A stretch of DNA of 20,231 bases from an uncultured Lachnospiraceae bacterium. GTDB taxonomy: Bacteria > Bacillota > Clostridia > Lachnospirales > Lachnospiraceae. Shown here in pieces: positions 1 to 6,379 of this stretch (positions are counted from its first letter, which is position 1; every line of letters starts with the position of its first letter). The notes below the pieces were generated by a model. It saw nothing but the letters and a program-made list of their open reading frames with translations. It did no database searches and was not told the DNA's origin. Where the stretch lies: NCBI GenBank assembly GCA_902783305.1, contig CACZQU010000503.1, positions 1 to 20,231 of the forward strand, given 5' to 3'. The position numbers were made by a program, and so were the translations under genes.

Positions 1-322
1 CATCACACATCTGCCGGATTTCGGGGCTTTCCGGTGCCCGGCTCTTAAGAAGGGCCAGGATCATTCTGCGCTCCCGCAGGATTCTTTCACTGTTGGTTTC
101 CACTTCGATTTCGCTGTTTACCGGATATATGCAGGAAACCACGACGCTTTTTCTGCCGCGGTCAGTGATCTCTGCTATGCAGAGCCTGCAGGCGCCCATA
201 CCCTCTTCCTGAGAATCATGGTGACAAAGGGAAGGAATCATGATTCCGTTGCGGCGTGCTATGGTCAGCAGATATTCCCCTTTTTCACAGGTGCATTCTT
301 TACCGTCGATTCTGATGATCAT
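1..322 (-). CDS. NuoG/HymC-type 2Fe-2S protein, N-terminal part (cut by window edge)
   Basis: Partial gene: 107 codons are visible and the frame is still open at base 1. The protein begins MIIRIDGKECTCEKGEYL and carries the 2Fe-2S pattern of NuoG, HymC/HndD and bifurcating formate dehydrogenases: one Cys in PSLCHHD, two in ACRLCIAE, and a fourth in VSCIYPV. The start is secure because its ATG overlaps the TGA of the upstream NuoF-like gene (ATGA), so the two are translationally coupled. It is the sixth visible gene of the AOR operon. It would move electrons to or from the NuoF-like subunit. The missing part decides its identity: a short 2Fe-2S subunit, an FeFe-hydrogenase or a formate dehydrogenase subunit are all possible. 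The position in an AOR operon favours an electron-transfer subunit without its own substrate site, but this is inference. Confidence 0.85.
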   Translation of the reverse strand, partial: MIIRIDGKECTCEKGEYLLTIARRNGIMIPSLCHHDSQEEGMGACRLCIAEITDRGRKSVVVSCIYPVNSEIEVETNSERILRERRMILALLKSRAPESPEIRQMCD

Positions 323-2115
323 GGTTTCTGCCTCCCTTCTGTGCGTACCGCATCGAAGCGGCAAGTCTCAAGGCAGCTTCCACAGGAAATGCATTTTGTG
401 TGGTCGATGCGATGGGGCTGTTTTACCGTTCCGCTGATGGCTCCGGCAGGACAGGACCGTGCGCAGGACGTGCATCCTCTGCAGACCGCAGGATCGATCC
501 GGAATGAGGTCAGCGCTTTACATACTCCGGCAGGACATCGGTGCTCCAGAATATGTGCTTCATATTCATCCCTGAAATACCGGAGGGTGGTCAGCACCGG
601 ATTCGGGGCGGATTTCCCCAGCGCGCAAAGCGAGCAGTCAATCATGGTTTCACTGAGCGATTCCAGAAGACCGAGGTCTTCCATTTTGCCGCGTCCTTCG
701 CAGATATCCGTAAGAATCGCCAGCATCTGCTTGAGGCCTTCGCGGCATGGCGTGCACTTACCGCAGGATTCTCCGCAAAGGAAATTGACATAATATCTGG
801 CGACATCAACCATACAGCTTCTGTCGTCCATGACAATCATGCCGCCCGAACCCATCATGGCACCGTATTCCTTGAGGGTATCAAAATCTACCGGCAGGTC
901 CAGAAGGCTTTCCGGAATGCAGCCTCCCGACGGACCTCCTGTCTGAACCGCTTTGAACGGACGATCCTTCTTGATGCCGCCGCCGATCTCGAAGATCAGG
1001 CTGCGAAGAGTGGTTCCCATAGGAACCTCCACGAGACCGGTACGTTTTACTTTCCCTACCATCGCAAAGACCTTGGTGCCTTTGCTCCTGAGTGTTCCGA
1101 CGGACGCGTAAGCTGCTCCCCCGTGACAGATAATGTATGGCACATTGGCAAGGGTTTCCACATTGTTCAGAACGGTCGGCTTATCCCACAGACCTCTGTG
1201 TACGGAACGGATATATTTTGCCCGCGGTTCACCCACCCGGCCTTCAATGGACTGCATCAGAGCGGTTGACTCGCCGCAGACAAAGGCACCGCCGCCTCTG
1301 ACGACCTCAAGGCGAAGCTTTCTGCCGGTACCACAGATATCGCTGCCGATGAAGCCGGCTTCTTCAGCGTCCTTAAGAGCTCTTTTTACATTTCTGACGG
1401 CCAGGTTATATTCATCTCTGATATACAGATACCCCTGCTCGGCTCCGATCGCCAGGGCGCATATGGCCAGACCTTCGATCACGCTGTGCGGATCGCCTTC
1501 GAGAATGGATCTGTCCATAAAGGCGCCGGGATCCCCTTCGTCCCCGTTGCAGGCGGCATATTTCGGATGATGATCATCATCCAGTGCAGTACGCCACTTA
1601 CGGCCGGTGGGAAAGCCGGCTCCGCCTCGGCCGCGAAGACCCGAAGCATCAATTTCGTCAATGATTTCCTCCGGCGTCATGGACAGGGCTTTCCGGAGAC
1701 CTTCATAACCGCCTGCCGCAATATAATCCTGGATGTCTGCGGGAGCGATCTTTCCGATGTTCCGCAGCGCGATTTTCATCTGAGGAGCATAGAACGGGTT
1801 TTCCTGCTGGCTCTTTACCGCTTTCCCTGCATCATTTTTATACAGAAGCCTTTCGAGAAGCACTCCTTTCTGAACCGTATTTTCGAGGATTTCTTTGACG
1901 TCGGATACTTTGACATGATAATAGGAAACCTCGTCCGGAAGGATTGTGACCAATGGTCCGTTCTCGCAGAACCCGTTGCAGCCGGTCCGTTTGATCTCAC
2001 ACTCGACGCGGACATCCATCCCGCTTCCGGCCAGAAGACGTTCGAATTCATCTGCCACCCTGGCGCTGCCGTTTGCCAGGCAGCCCGTACCGCAGCAAAT
2101 ACGGACAGTTTTCAT
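319..2115 (-). CDS. NuoF/HymB-like NADH:flavin subunit of the AOR complex
   Basis: 598 residues, the usual length for HymB/HndC-type subunits. Domains in order: an N-terminal thioredoxin-like 2Fe-2S domain (CCGTGC near residues 7-12, CNGFC near 45); the FMN and NAD binding NuoF core (GRGGAGFPTG near 163, GDEGDPGAF near 190); an SLBB region; the NuoF C-terminal cluster motif CGESCGKCTPC; and a C-terminal double ferredoxin (CRGCTSCARSC, CISCGSCLETC). Subunits like this are the flavin site of electron-bifurcating hydrogenases and formate dehydrogenases and of the Bfu family. Here the protein would link the AOR to NAD(H) and ferredoxin in the cytoplasm. A GGAGGGG ribosome binding site lies before the ATG, 3 bases after the NuoE-like stop. 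Bifurcation itself is inferred, since sequence alone does not separate it from simple NAD reduction. Confidence 0.93.
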   Translation of the reverse strand: MKTVRICCGTGCLANGSARVADEFERLLAGSGMDVRVECEIKRTGCNGFCENGPLVTILPDEVSYYHVKVSDVKEILENTVQKGVLLERLLYKNDAGKAVKSQQENPFYAPQMKIALRNIGKIAPADIQDYIAAGGYEGLRKALSMTPEEIIDEIDASGLRGRGGAGFPTGRKWRTALDDDHHPKYAACNGDEGDPGAFMDRSILEGDPHSVIEGLAICALAIGAEQGYLYIRDEYNLAVRNVKRALKDAEEAGFIGSDICGTGRKLRLEVVRGGGAFVCGESTALMQSIEGRVGEPRAKYIRSVHRGLWDKPTVLNNVETLANVPYIICHGGAAYASVGTLRSKGTKVFAMVGKVKRTGLVEVPMGTTLRSLIFEIGGGIKKDRPFKAVQTGGPSGGCIPESLLDLPVDFDTLKEYGAMMGSGGMIVMDDRSCMVDVARYYVNFLCGESCGKCTPCREGLKQMLAILTDICEGRGKMEDLGLLESLSETMIDCSLCALGKSAPNPVLTTLRYFRDEYEAHILEHRCPAGVCKALTSFRIDPAVCRGCTSCARSCPAGAISGTVKQPHRIDHTKCISCGSCLETCRFDAVRTEGRQKP

Positions 2116-2118
2116 CGG

Positions 2119-2586
2119 TTACCCCTCCTTCCGATAAGAATCCAGTACTCCGGGAAGCTTTTCCATCGTCATTTTTCCATAATAGGTATCATCGACAACC
2201 ATGACAGGCGCCAGAGCGCAGGAGCCAAGGCAGTTTACCAGCTCGAGACTGAACAGCCCGTCGGGTGTTGTCTCGCCGTCGGCAATGCCGAGTGCTCTCT
2301 TTACTCCCTCGACAAGAGTCATAGAGCCCCGGATGTGACATGCAGTTCCATCACACAGCTTGATAACATGCCGGCCTTTCGGCTTGAGTGACAATGCTTT
2401 ATAGAACGTCGCCATGGAATAGAGGGACGACAGCGGCAGATCCAGGTAGTCCGCCAGTGCCTCCAGCCCTTCCCTGGGGATATACTGGAATTCATGCTGC
2501 AGATCCTGCATGATCGCCAGGCTGTAGTGCTGGTCAGCCGGATATGCCTGCAGGATTTCATTGATTTTCTCTTCTTGAACAGACAA
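2119..2586 (-). CDS. NuoE/HymA-like 2Fe-2S subunit of the AOR complex
   Basis: 155 residues, normal for NuoE/HymA/HndA thioredoxin-like 2Fe-2S proteins. The helical N-terminus includes YIPREGLEALADYLDLP and the ATFYK motif typical of the family. The cluster ligands are the Cys pair in CDGTAC (near residue 79) and the pair in CLGSC (near 118). It partners the NuoF-like subunit encoded 3 bases downstream. The start codon is TTG at 2586, preceded by AAAGGCGGG with about 9 bases spacing; no ATG fits the conserved N-terminus. It lies 21 bases after the moaD-like stop and belongs to the same transcript. Its role is electron transfer next to the FMN site. Confidence 0.92.
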   Translation of the reverse strand: MSVQEEKINEILQAYPADQHYSLAIMQDLQHEFQYIPREGLEALADYLDLPLSSLYSMATFYKALSLKPKGRHVIKLCDGTACHIRGSMTLVEGVKRALGIADGETTPDGLFSLELVNCLGSCALAPVMVVDDTYYGKMTMEKLPGVLDSYRKEG

Positions 2587-2607
2587 TTTTCGATACCCGC
2601 CTTTCTG

Positions 2608-2892
2608 TTAACCACCCGCGACAACAGGGAATACATATACCGTGTCCGTTTCTTTGAGTGCTGTATGGATACCGTCCAGGAACTCGATGCGGCGCCCGTT
2701 CACCAGGACAAAGGATCTGTCCGAAAGCTCATTTCCGTCAGGTGTAAGCAGTTCATCACGGAAGGCGGGGCCGAAACGGCCGGCGATCTGATGACAGAGC
2801 TCATAAACCGTGCCGGCTTTTTCCGGCCACTGCATTTCCTTGCAGCCTGCGAAGCCCTCATCTCTGAAAAAAGCAAAGAATTTCACAATCAT
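2608..2892 (-). CDS. moaD: MoaD-like sulfur carrier (ubiquitin fold), in the AOR operon
   Basis: 94 residues starting MIVKFFAFFRDE and ending in PVVAGG. The C-terminal Gly-Gly is the hallmark of MoaD/ThiS sulfur carriers, where it is adenylated and then turned into a thiocarboxylate that supplies the dithiolene sulfur of molybdopterin. I chose the ATG at 2892 because a GAGG ribosome binding site sits 8-9 bases upstream and the family N-terminus fits; an earlier ATG at 2919 lies inside the edge of a hairpin. The gene lies between the AOR gene and the NuoE-like gene, an arrangement common for AOR-linked MoaD proteins. Its likely activating enzyme is the MoeB/ThiF-like protein at 6324-7025. No MoaE partner is encoded in the window. 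Confidence 0.88.
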   Translation of the reverse strand: MIVKFFAFFRDEGFAGCKEMQWPEKAGTVYELCHQIAGRFGPAFRDELLTPDGNELSDRSFVLVNGRRIEFLDGIHTALKETDTVYVFPVVAGG

Positions 2893-2913
2893 TATTTCAG
2901 ACCTCATCGCATA

Positions 2914-2951
2914 GATCAAATCCGGAAGCGAAACCGCTTCCGGATTTGATC
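2914..2951 (-). promoter_or_regulatory. Perfect 17-bp hairpin between the AOR and moaD-like genes
   Basis: Positions 2914-2930 and 2935-2951 are perfect reverse complements with a 4-base loop (2931-2934). The stem starts 19 bases after the AOR stop codon and ends about 21 bases before the moaD start. No T-run follows in the direction of transcription, so it is not a standard intrinsic terminator. A stabiliser of the 3' end of the worS-aor mRNA part, or a processing site giving unequal subunit levels, is more likely. Structure is seen; function is inferred. Confidence 0.75.
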
Positions 2952-2969
2952 ATATACCGGTAAACAGAC

Positions 2970-4769
2970 TTACAGACCAAGCTGCGCATCCTTCTCACTG
3001 GTGGGGATGCCCTCGGCATCCCATCCCCTGACGGAATAATATTCCTTGAGCATTACCTGCAGCTGGCTGACTTTCCCTTCCGCCGGTCCGGTTTTCAGTT
3101 TTTCTCTCAGCAGACGGGGCGGCAGAGTATCCTTTTCCACACCGGCAACGATATTGAATTTCTTCTCCAGGTTCCAGATCCGTTCTCCCTTGAGCAGGAT
3201 CTCTTCGTCAGGCTCATCCCACCCGCAGGCTTCACGAAGCATGGCGGCAATTTCAGGAAGACCCTGGCCGAAGGTGGTGAACAGACAGATACCGGAGGAA
3301 TCACACAGTGCTGTCAGATCCTGGAAGACCTTAAGGGTGGCAGCCTTGTTTTCTGTTACCAACGGATCCATTGCCATGGGAATGCCAAGCACCTCAGGGG
3401 AGATCATATATCCTCTGACGTGGCATCCGCCTCTGTTGGACGTGGCATAATTGAGACCGATTCCCTGGATGGCACGGGCATCATAGGCAGGCATCTCCTG
3501 CTTCTTTACGGACATCGACAGCTCCGGATGACCATATTTTTCTGCCATGCGGTAAGAACCTGTTCCCAGGATTTTGCCGAAGCCTTCTCCTTTACAGGTC
3601 ATTTCGGTGGCGTCAACCATTGCCTGCGCGTCGCCGAACCTCAGCGGGAAGCCGATTTCTTCTTCTTTGATGCATCCCATTTCAAAGAGCTCCATGGCAC
3701 AGGCAATGGTAGCCCCCATAGTGATCGGATCAAGACCATACTGGTTGCAGAGGAAATTTGCCTTGCATACCGCGCCAAGGTCGCTGACGCCGCAGTCTGC
3801 CCCGAATGACCAGCCGGCCTCGTATTCCGGACCTTCCCCTCTGGATTTGAATGCGCCGGATGCGATATCCACGAGCCTGCCGCATCCGATCGAGCAGCCG
3901 AAGCATCCTTTATTGCGAATGAGATGCTTTGCGGCAAGAGTTTCGCCGGAAATATCGTCCGCCAGGGGGAAGAGCGCTCCGTCACGGCCGTTGTTGACCG
4001 GAAGCCCGCCGACACTGTTGACGATGTTGACAAGGATCATGGTGCCGAGCTGCCCCAGACCGGCTCCTGTAACAGGATGGGCGGCCAGCTTTGCCCTGGC
4101 ATCGGCACAGACCTGGAAGAATTCGTCAGGATGAGCCACCCGGACCGATTTTGTTCCTTTTACGGCGATGGCTTTCAGCTTTTTGGAGCCCATGACGGCA
4201 CCGGTACCGCCTCTGCCCGCCGCACGATGCTTGTCATTCATGACGCCGGCAAAAAGAACACCTTCTTCTGCGGCTTTGGACACGGCGGCTATGCGGAAAT
4301 TCTCACCGCATTCCGCGTAGAGGGCATCTGTCGCCTCGAATACGTCCATCCCCCAGATCGCGGATGCGTCACGCAGCTCCACGACATCATCGTTGATATA
4401 AAGATATACCGGCTTTTCCGAAATGCCTTCAAAGATGATACCGTCGTATCCGGCATATTTGAGCTCCGGTCCGAAATGGCCGCCTGAATTGGAGGCTTCG
4501 ATGGTGCCGGTGAGCGGGGATTTGCAGATGACATTATACCGTCCTGAGGATGTCGCAAAGGTACCCGTCAGGGGGCCTGTCATGAAGATGAGATTATTAT
4601 CATGTCCGAGCGGATCACATTTCGGATCACATTCATCGCAGAAATATTTCGTTCCGAGTCCTCTGGCTCCGACAAAGTCATGAGCGCTTTTATCGTTCAG
4701 AGGTTCTTTGGAGATCTTGCCGGTGTCCAGATTGACCCGGAGAATTGTTCCGATAAATCCGTTATTCAT
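2970..4769 (-). CDS. aor: Tungsten aldehyde:ferredoxin oxidoreductase, large subunit (AOR family)
   Basis: 599 residues, full length for the AOR family. It oxidises aldehydes to carboxylic acids at a tungsto-bispterin site and passes electrons to one 4Fe-4S cluster. The N-terminal domain contains GARGLGTKY and GPLTGT, typical of AOR. Cluster ligands are Cys289, Cys292 and Cys296 (GCFGCSIGC) plus Cys495 in CDSSGIC, close to the spacing known in Pyrococcus furiosus AOR. The two pterin-binding motifs are the GLDPITMG stretch near 345 and DSSGIC near 490. EGPEYE at 312-317 and GGCH near 450 fit active-site regions. The ATG overlaps the stop of the ferredoxin subunit by one base (TAATG), with GGAGAGGAGG just upstream. 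The neighbouring tungstate and pterin genes support tungsten rather than molybdenum. The aldehyde used cannot be told from sequence. Confidence 0.95.
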   Translation of the reverse strand: MNNGFIGTILRVNLDTGKISKEPLNDKSAHDFVGARGLGTKYFCDECDPKCDPLGHDNNLIFMTGPLTGTFATSSGRYNVICKSPLTGTIEASNSGGHFGPELKYAGYDGIIFEGISEKPVYLYINDDVVELRDASAIWGMDVFEATDALYAECGENFRIAAVSKAAEEGVLFAGVMNDKHRAAGRGGTGAVMGSKKLKAIAVKGTKSVRVAHPDEFFQVCADARAKLAAHPVTGAGLGQLGTMILVNIVNSVGGLPVNNGRDGALFPLADDISGETLAAKHLIRNKGCFGCSIGCGRLVDIASGAFKSRGEGPEYEAGWSFGADCGVSDLGAVCKANFLCNQYGLDPITMGATIACAMELFEMGCIKEEEIGFPLRFGDAQAMVDATEMTCKGEGFGKILGTGSYRMAEKYGHPELSMSVKKQEMPAYDARAIQGIGLNYATSNRGGCHVRGYMISPEVLGIPMAMDPLVTENKAATLKVFQDLTALCDSSGICLFTTFGQGLPEIAAMLREACGWDEPDEEILLKGERIWNLEKKFNIVAGVEKDTLPPRLLREKLKTGPAEGKVSQLQVMLKEYYSVRGWDAEGIPTSEKDAQLGL

Positions 4770-5263
4770 TACTGCGCCTCCTCTCCGATAAGATCTCTGT
4801 ATCGAGCGCTTACGGCAGCTCTTTTGTCAGGGATGGCATCTGTTTCCGTATATTCAAGGGCATGTCCCGGACAGTACTTCACACATTTCGGATCTCCTCC
4901 GCAAAGGTCGCACTTGAAGACCTTTCCTGCCAGCGGGTGATAGGAAATGTTGCCGAGGGGACATGCATTCGCGCACATCTTGCAGCCGATGCACTTTTTG
5001 TAGTTAATGACGACGGCATTGTTTTCATCCCGGGTAATGGCGTGGACAGGACAGACCTTCAGACATGAAGGATTTTCACACTGCAGGCACATCATCGGGA
5101 TGGCTACAGCGGCCTTTTCATACTCGAAAACGTGAACATTGGCAAGCTTCGGATTAAATTCGCCAAAGTGCCCGAATGAACACGCCAGTTCACAGGTACG
5201 ACATCCGATACATTTTTCCGGCTTAATTACGATCTGTTTCATATGCTTTCGGGCGTTCATCAT
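4769..5263 (-). CDS. Polyferredoxin subunit of the AOR complex (four 4Fe-4S motifs)
   Basis: 164 residues (160 or fewer if a later ATG is used) with four cysteine sets: CIGCRTCELAC near residues 18-28, CLQCENPSCLKVC near 59, CIGCKMCANAC near 92, and CDLCGGDPKCVKYC near 118. This matches the HycB/AorA/WorS type of four-cluster ferredoxin that sits beside two-subunit AORs. It would wire the AOR cluster to the NuoEF-like module. It is the first gene of the operon. The strong anti-SD match AAGGAGGTGA (5277-5286, minus strand) lies 16 bases from the first ATG at 5263, which is long; a weaker AAGGG at about 8 bases may be the one used. An in-frame TAA just before 5263 limits the start to 5263, 5260 or an ATG seven codons in. 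Confidence 0.93.
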   Translation of the reverse strand: MMNARKHMKQIVIKPEKCIGCRTCELACSFGHFGEFNPKLANVHVFEYEKAAVAIPMMCLQCENPSCLKVCPVHAITRDENNAVVINYKKCIGCKMCANACPLGNISYHPLAGKVFKCDLCGGDPKCVKYCPGHALEYTETDAIPDKRAAVSARYRDLIGEEAQ

Positions 5264-5294
5264 GGATTAATGCCCTTCACCTCCTTCTGGAATA

Positions 5295-5333
5295 CTATGA
5301 CTCCGGAATTGCAGGAGCGTGAAGCGCGGAACA
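5295..5333 (-). repeat. 39-bp dispersed element, copy 1 (AOR operon leader)
   Basis: Read on the minus strand, this stretch matches 17400-17438 (plus strand) at 33 of 39 positions, with no gaps. All six differences are transitions. Both copies lie just upstream of a gene in the same orientation: about 30 bases before the polyferredoxin start here, and about 26 before the radical SAM gene in copy 2. The shared core includes CCGCGCTTC, CGCTCC and GGAGTCAT. Function unknown. Confidence 0.75.
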
Positions 5334-5387
5334 GATATGGTTTCCATATTATCTGTTCGCGCGGATATAGTGGCAGCTCCGCTCCGG
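5303..5387 (-). promoter_or_regulatory. Highly structured 5' leader of the AOR operon (candidate cis-regulatory RNA)
   Basis: In the minus-strand transcript three nested stems can be drawn: an outer CCGGA/TCCGG pair (5383-5387 with 5303-5307), GGAGC/GCTCC (5376-5380 with 5314-5318), and a long inner hairpin of three segments, GCGCG/CGCGC, AACAG/CTGTT and ATATGG/CCATAT, closed by a 3-base loop (5324-5362, with a 1-base and a 3-base bulge). It lies between the predicted transcription start (about 5391) and the ribosome binding site. No T-run follows. The inner palindrome 5335-5349 could also be read as a DNA operator. Stems are seen; a regulatory role is inferred. Confidence 0.5.
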
Positions 5388-5397
5388 GTATTCTTTC

Positions 5398-5426
5398 ATT
5401 TTACCATTTATGGCTGCCCGACAGAA
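5398..5426 (-). promoter_or_regulatory. Putative promoter of the AOR operon
   Basis: On the minus strand a good -10 (TAAAAT, 5403-5398) is preceded at 17 bases by a poor -35 (TTCTGT, 5426-5421). A weak -35 is common at promoters that need a LysR-type activator. The predicted start near 5391 leaves a leader of about 128 bases. The LysR-type box at 5445-5463 would be centred near -63, the usual position for activation. This is inference from spacing. Confidence 0.4.
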
Positions 5427-5444
5427 TAAAAACGTTCCGGTTCG

Positions 5445-5463
5445 ATATTGTGTTTTGGAATAT
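5445..5463. promoter_or_regulatory. LysR-type T-N11-A operator box
   Basis: ATATT and AATAT form 5-base inverted arms around 9 bases, containing the T-N11-A pattern of LysR-family sites. The box overlaps the -35 of the lysR promoter (5448-5453), fitting autorepression, and lies near -63 of the predicted AOR-operon start, fitting activation. A second AT-rich palindrome, ATATGG-TTT-CCATAT at 5335-5349, also fits T-N11-A but lies downstream of the predicted start. Confidence 0.45.
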
Positions 5464-5476
5464 GGAATTGTATAAT
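5448..5476 (+). promoter_or_regulatory. Predicted sigma-70-type promoter of lysR
   Basis: TTGTGT at 5448-5453 and a perfect TATAAT at 5471-5476 are 17 bases apart. The start of transcription is expected at about 5482-5484, only 2-4 bases before the ATG at 5486, which would make the mRNA almost leaderless. The -10 lies in the imperfect palindrome GTATAATATAC (5470-5480). Confidence 0.6.
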
Positions 5477-5485
5477 ATACCCATT

Positions 5486-6379
5486 ATGAACATTCAGAAT
5501 CTAAGAATTTTTGCCATTGTTGCCAAGCTTGAGAATGTGACGAAGACCGCCGAGCTCATGCACCTGTCCCAGTCTGCCGTTTCCAAGCACATTCTGGCTC
5601 TGGAAGAGGAATTTGATGTCCGGCTCTTTGACCGGCTTGGGAAAAAACTCGTTTTGAATGATGCCGGGAGGAGATTTCTTTTAAGCTGTGAAAGGATTCT
5701 CGGGGAAACGGACGCTCTGGCCAAGGACCTGAAGGCGGTTTCTTCCGGGAAAGACAATATGGTCAGGATCTGCGCAATGAACATCGATTCGCGGCTGTTT
5801 TCCTGTATGTCCATATTTAAGAATGCTTATTCTGAAGTGGAATTTAGGATTGACACATTGGACGAGAAGGCGCCGCTTCCTGACATCAATGAATTTGACC
5901 TTGTGATCTGTCCGGATGAGATCCGTTTCCGGAAATATAAAGGCTATGATTTCTATCCTGAAAAATACTGCTTCGTGGTGGGAAAAGACAGTCCTCTTGC
6001 GGAAAGAGTTTCGGTTCCGGTCCGGATGATGGACGGTCTGTCTTTTGTATTCCTCCGGTCCGGAACAGGCTATGAATATCCGTTCCATGTCTGTCTGGCT
6101 CAGAATGTCCGGATGGAACACATTCATTGCGTGGATTCCAGGGAGCATCATCTTCAGCTGATTGCGAGCGGTATTGCCGCAGGATTTGTGCCAGAGGGCA
6201 GTGCGTGGATGTATAAAAACGACAAACGGGTCAGGCTTCTGTACCTGACCGATGACAGATTCTCAAGACCGATGAAAGTATGCTTCAAAAGAGAAAAACA
6301 TCTTTCCGAAATGGCAGGAGCGTTTATGGAGCATTTTCTGGAGTATTATCAGCTCCGAAAGGAACAGATTCAAAGCTGA
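5486..6379 (+). CDS. LysR-family transcriptional regulator, divergent from the AOR operon
   Basis: 297 residues, the usual LysR length. The N-terminal winged helix-turn-helix is clear: MNIQNLRIFAIVAKLENVTK, then AELMHLSQSAVSKHI with the recognition helix, and the family signature LEEEFDVRLFDRLGKK. The rest is a substrate-binding-like sensing domain. I chose the ATG at 5486 because the family N-terminus begins there; the frame stays open far upstream, and an in-frame ATG at 5462 would put the start inside the promoter. There is no Shine-Dalgarno sequence before 5486. Its position, divergent from the AOR operon across a shared control region, suggests it controls that operon, perhaps in response to an aldehyde, its acid or tungstate. 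The ligand cannot be told. Its 3' end overlaps the convergent MoeB-like gene by 56 bases. Confidence 0.92.
   Translation: MNIQNLRIFAIVAKLENVTKTAELMHLSQSAVSKHILALEEEFDVRLFDRLGKKLVLNDAGRRFLLSCERILGETDALAKDLKAVSSGKDNMVRICAMNIDSRLFSCMSIFKNAYSEVEFRIDTLDEKAPLPDINEFDLVICPDEIRFRKYKGYDFYPEKYCFVVGKDSPLAERVSVPVRMMDGLSFVFLRSGTGYEYPFHVCLAQNVRMEHIHCVDSREHHLQLIASGIAAGFVPEGSAWMYKNDKRVRLLYLTDDRFSRPMKVCFKREKHLSEMAGAFMEHFLEYYQLRKEQIQS

Noticed and set aside
1486..2391. 301-codon open frame on the plus strand, antisense to the NuoE/NuoF-like genes
   Set aside because: No recognisable motifs, and the opposite strand encodes clear Fe-S and flavin motifs throughout.
5243..5485. Extension of the LysR frame upstream to 5243
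   Set aside because: It would overlap the start of the divergent polyferredoxin gene, cover the promoters and structured leader, and add residues absent from the LysR family.
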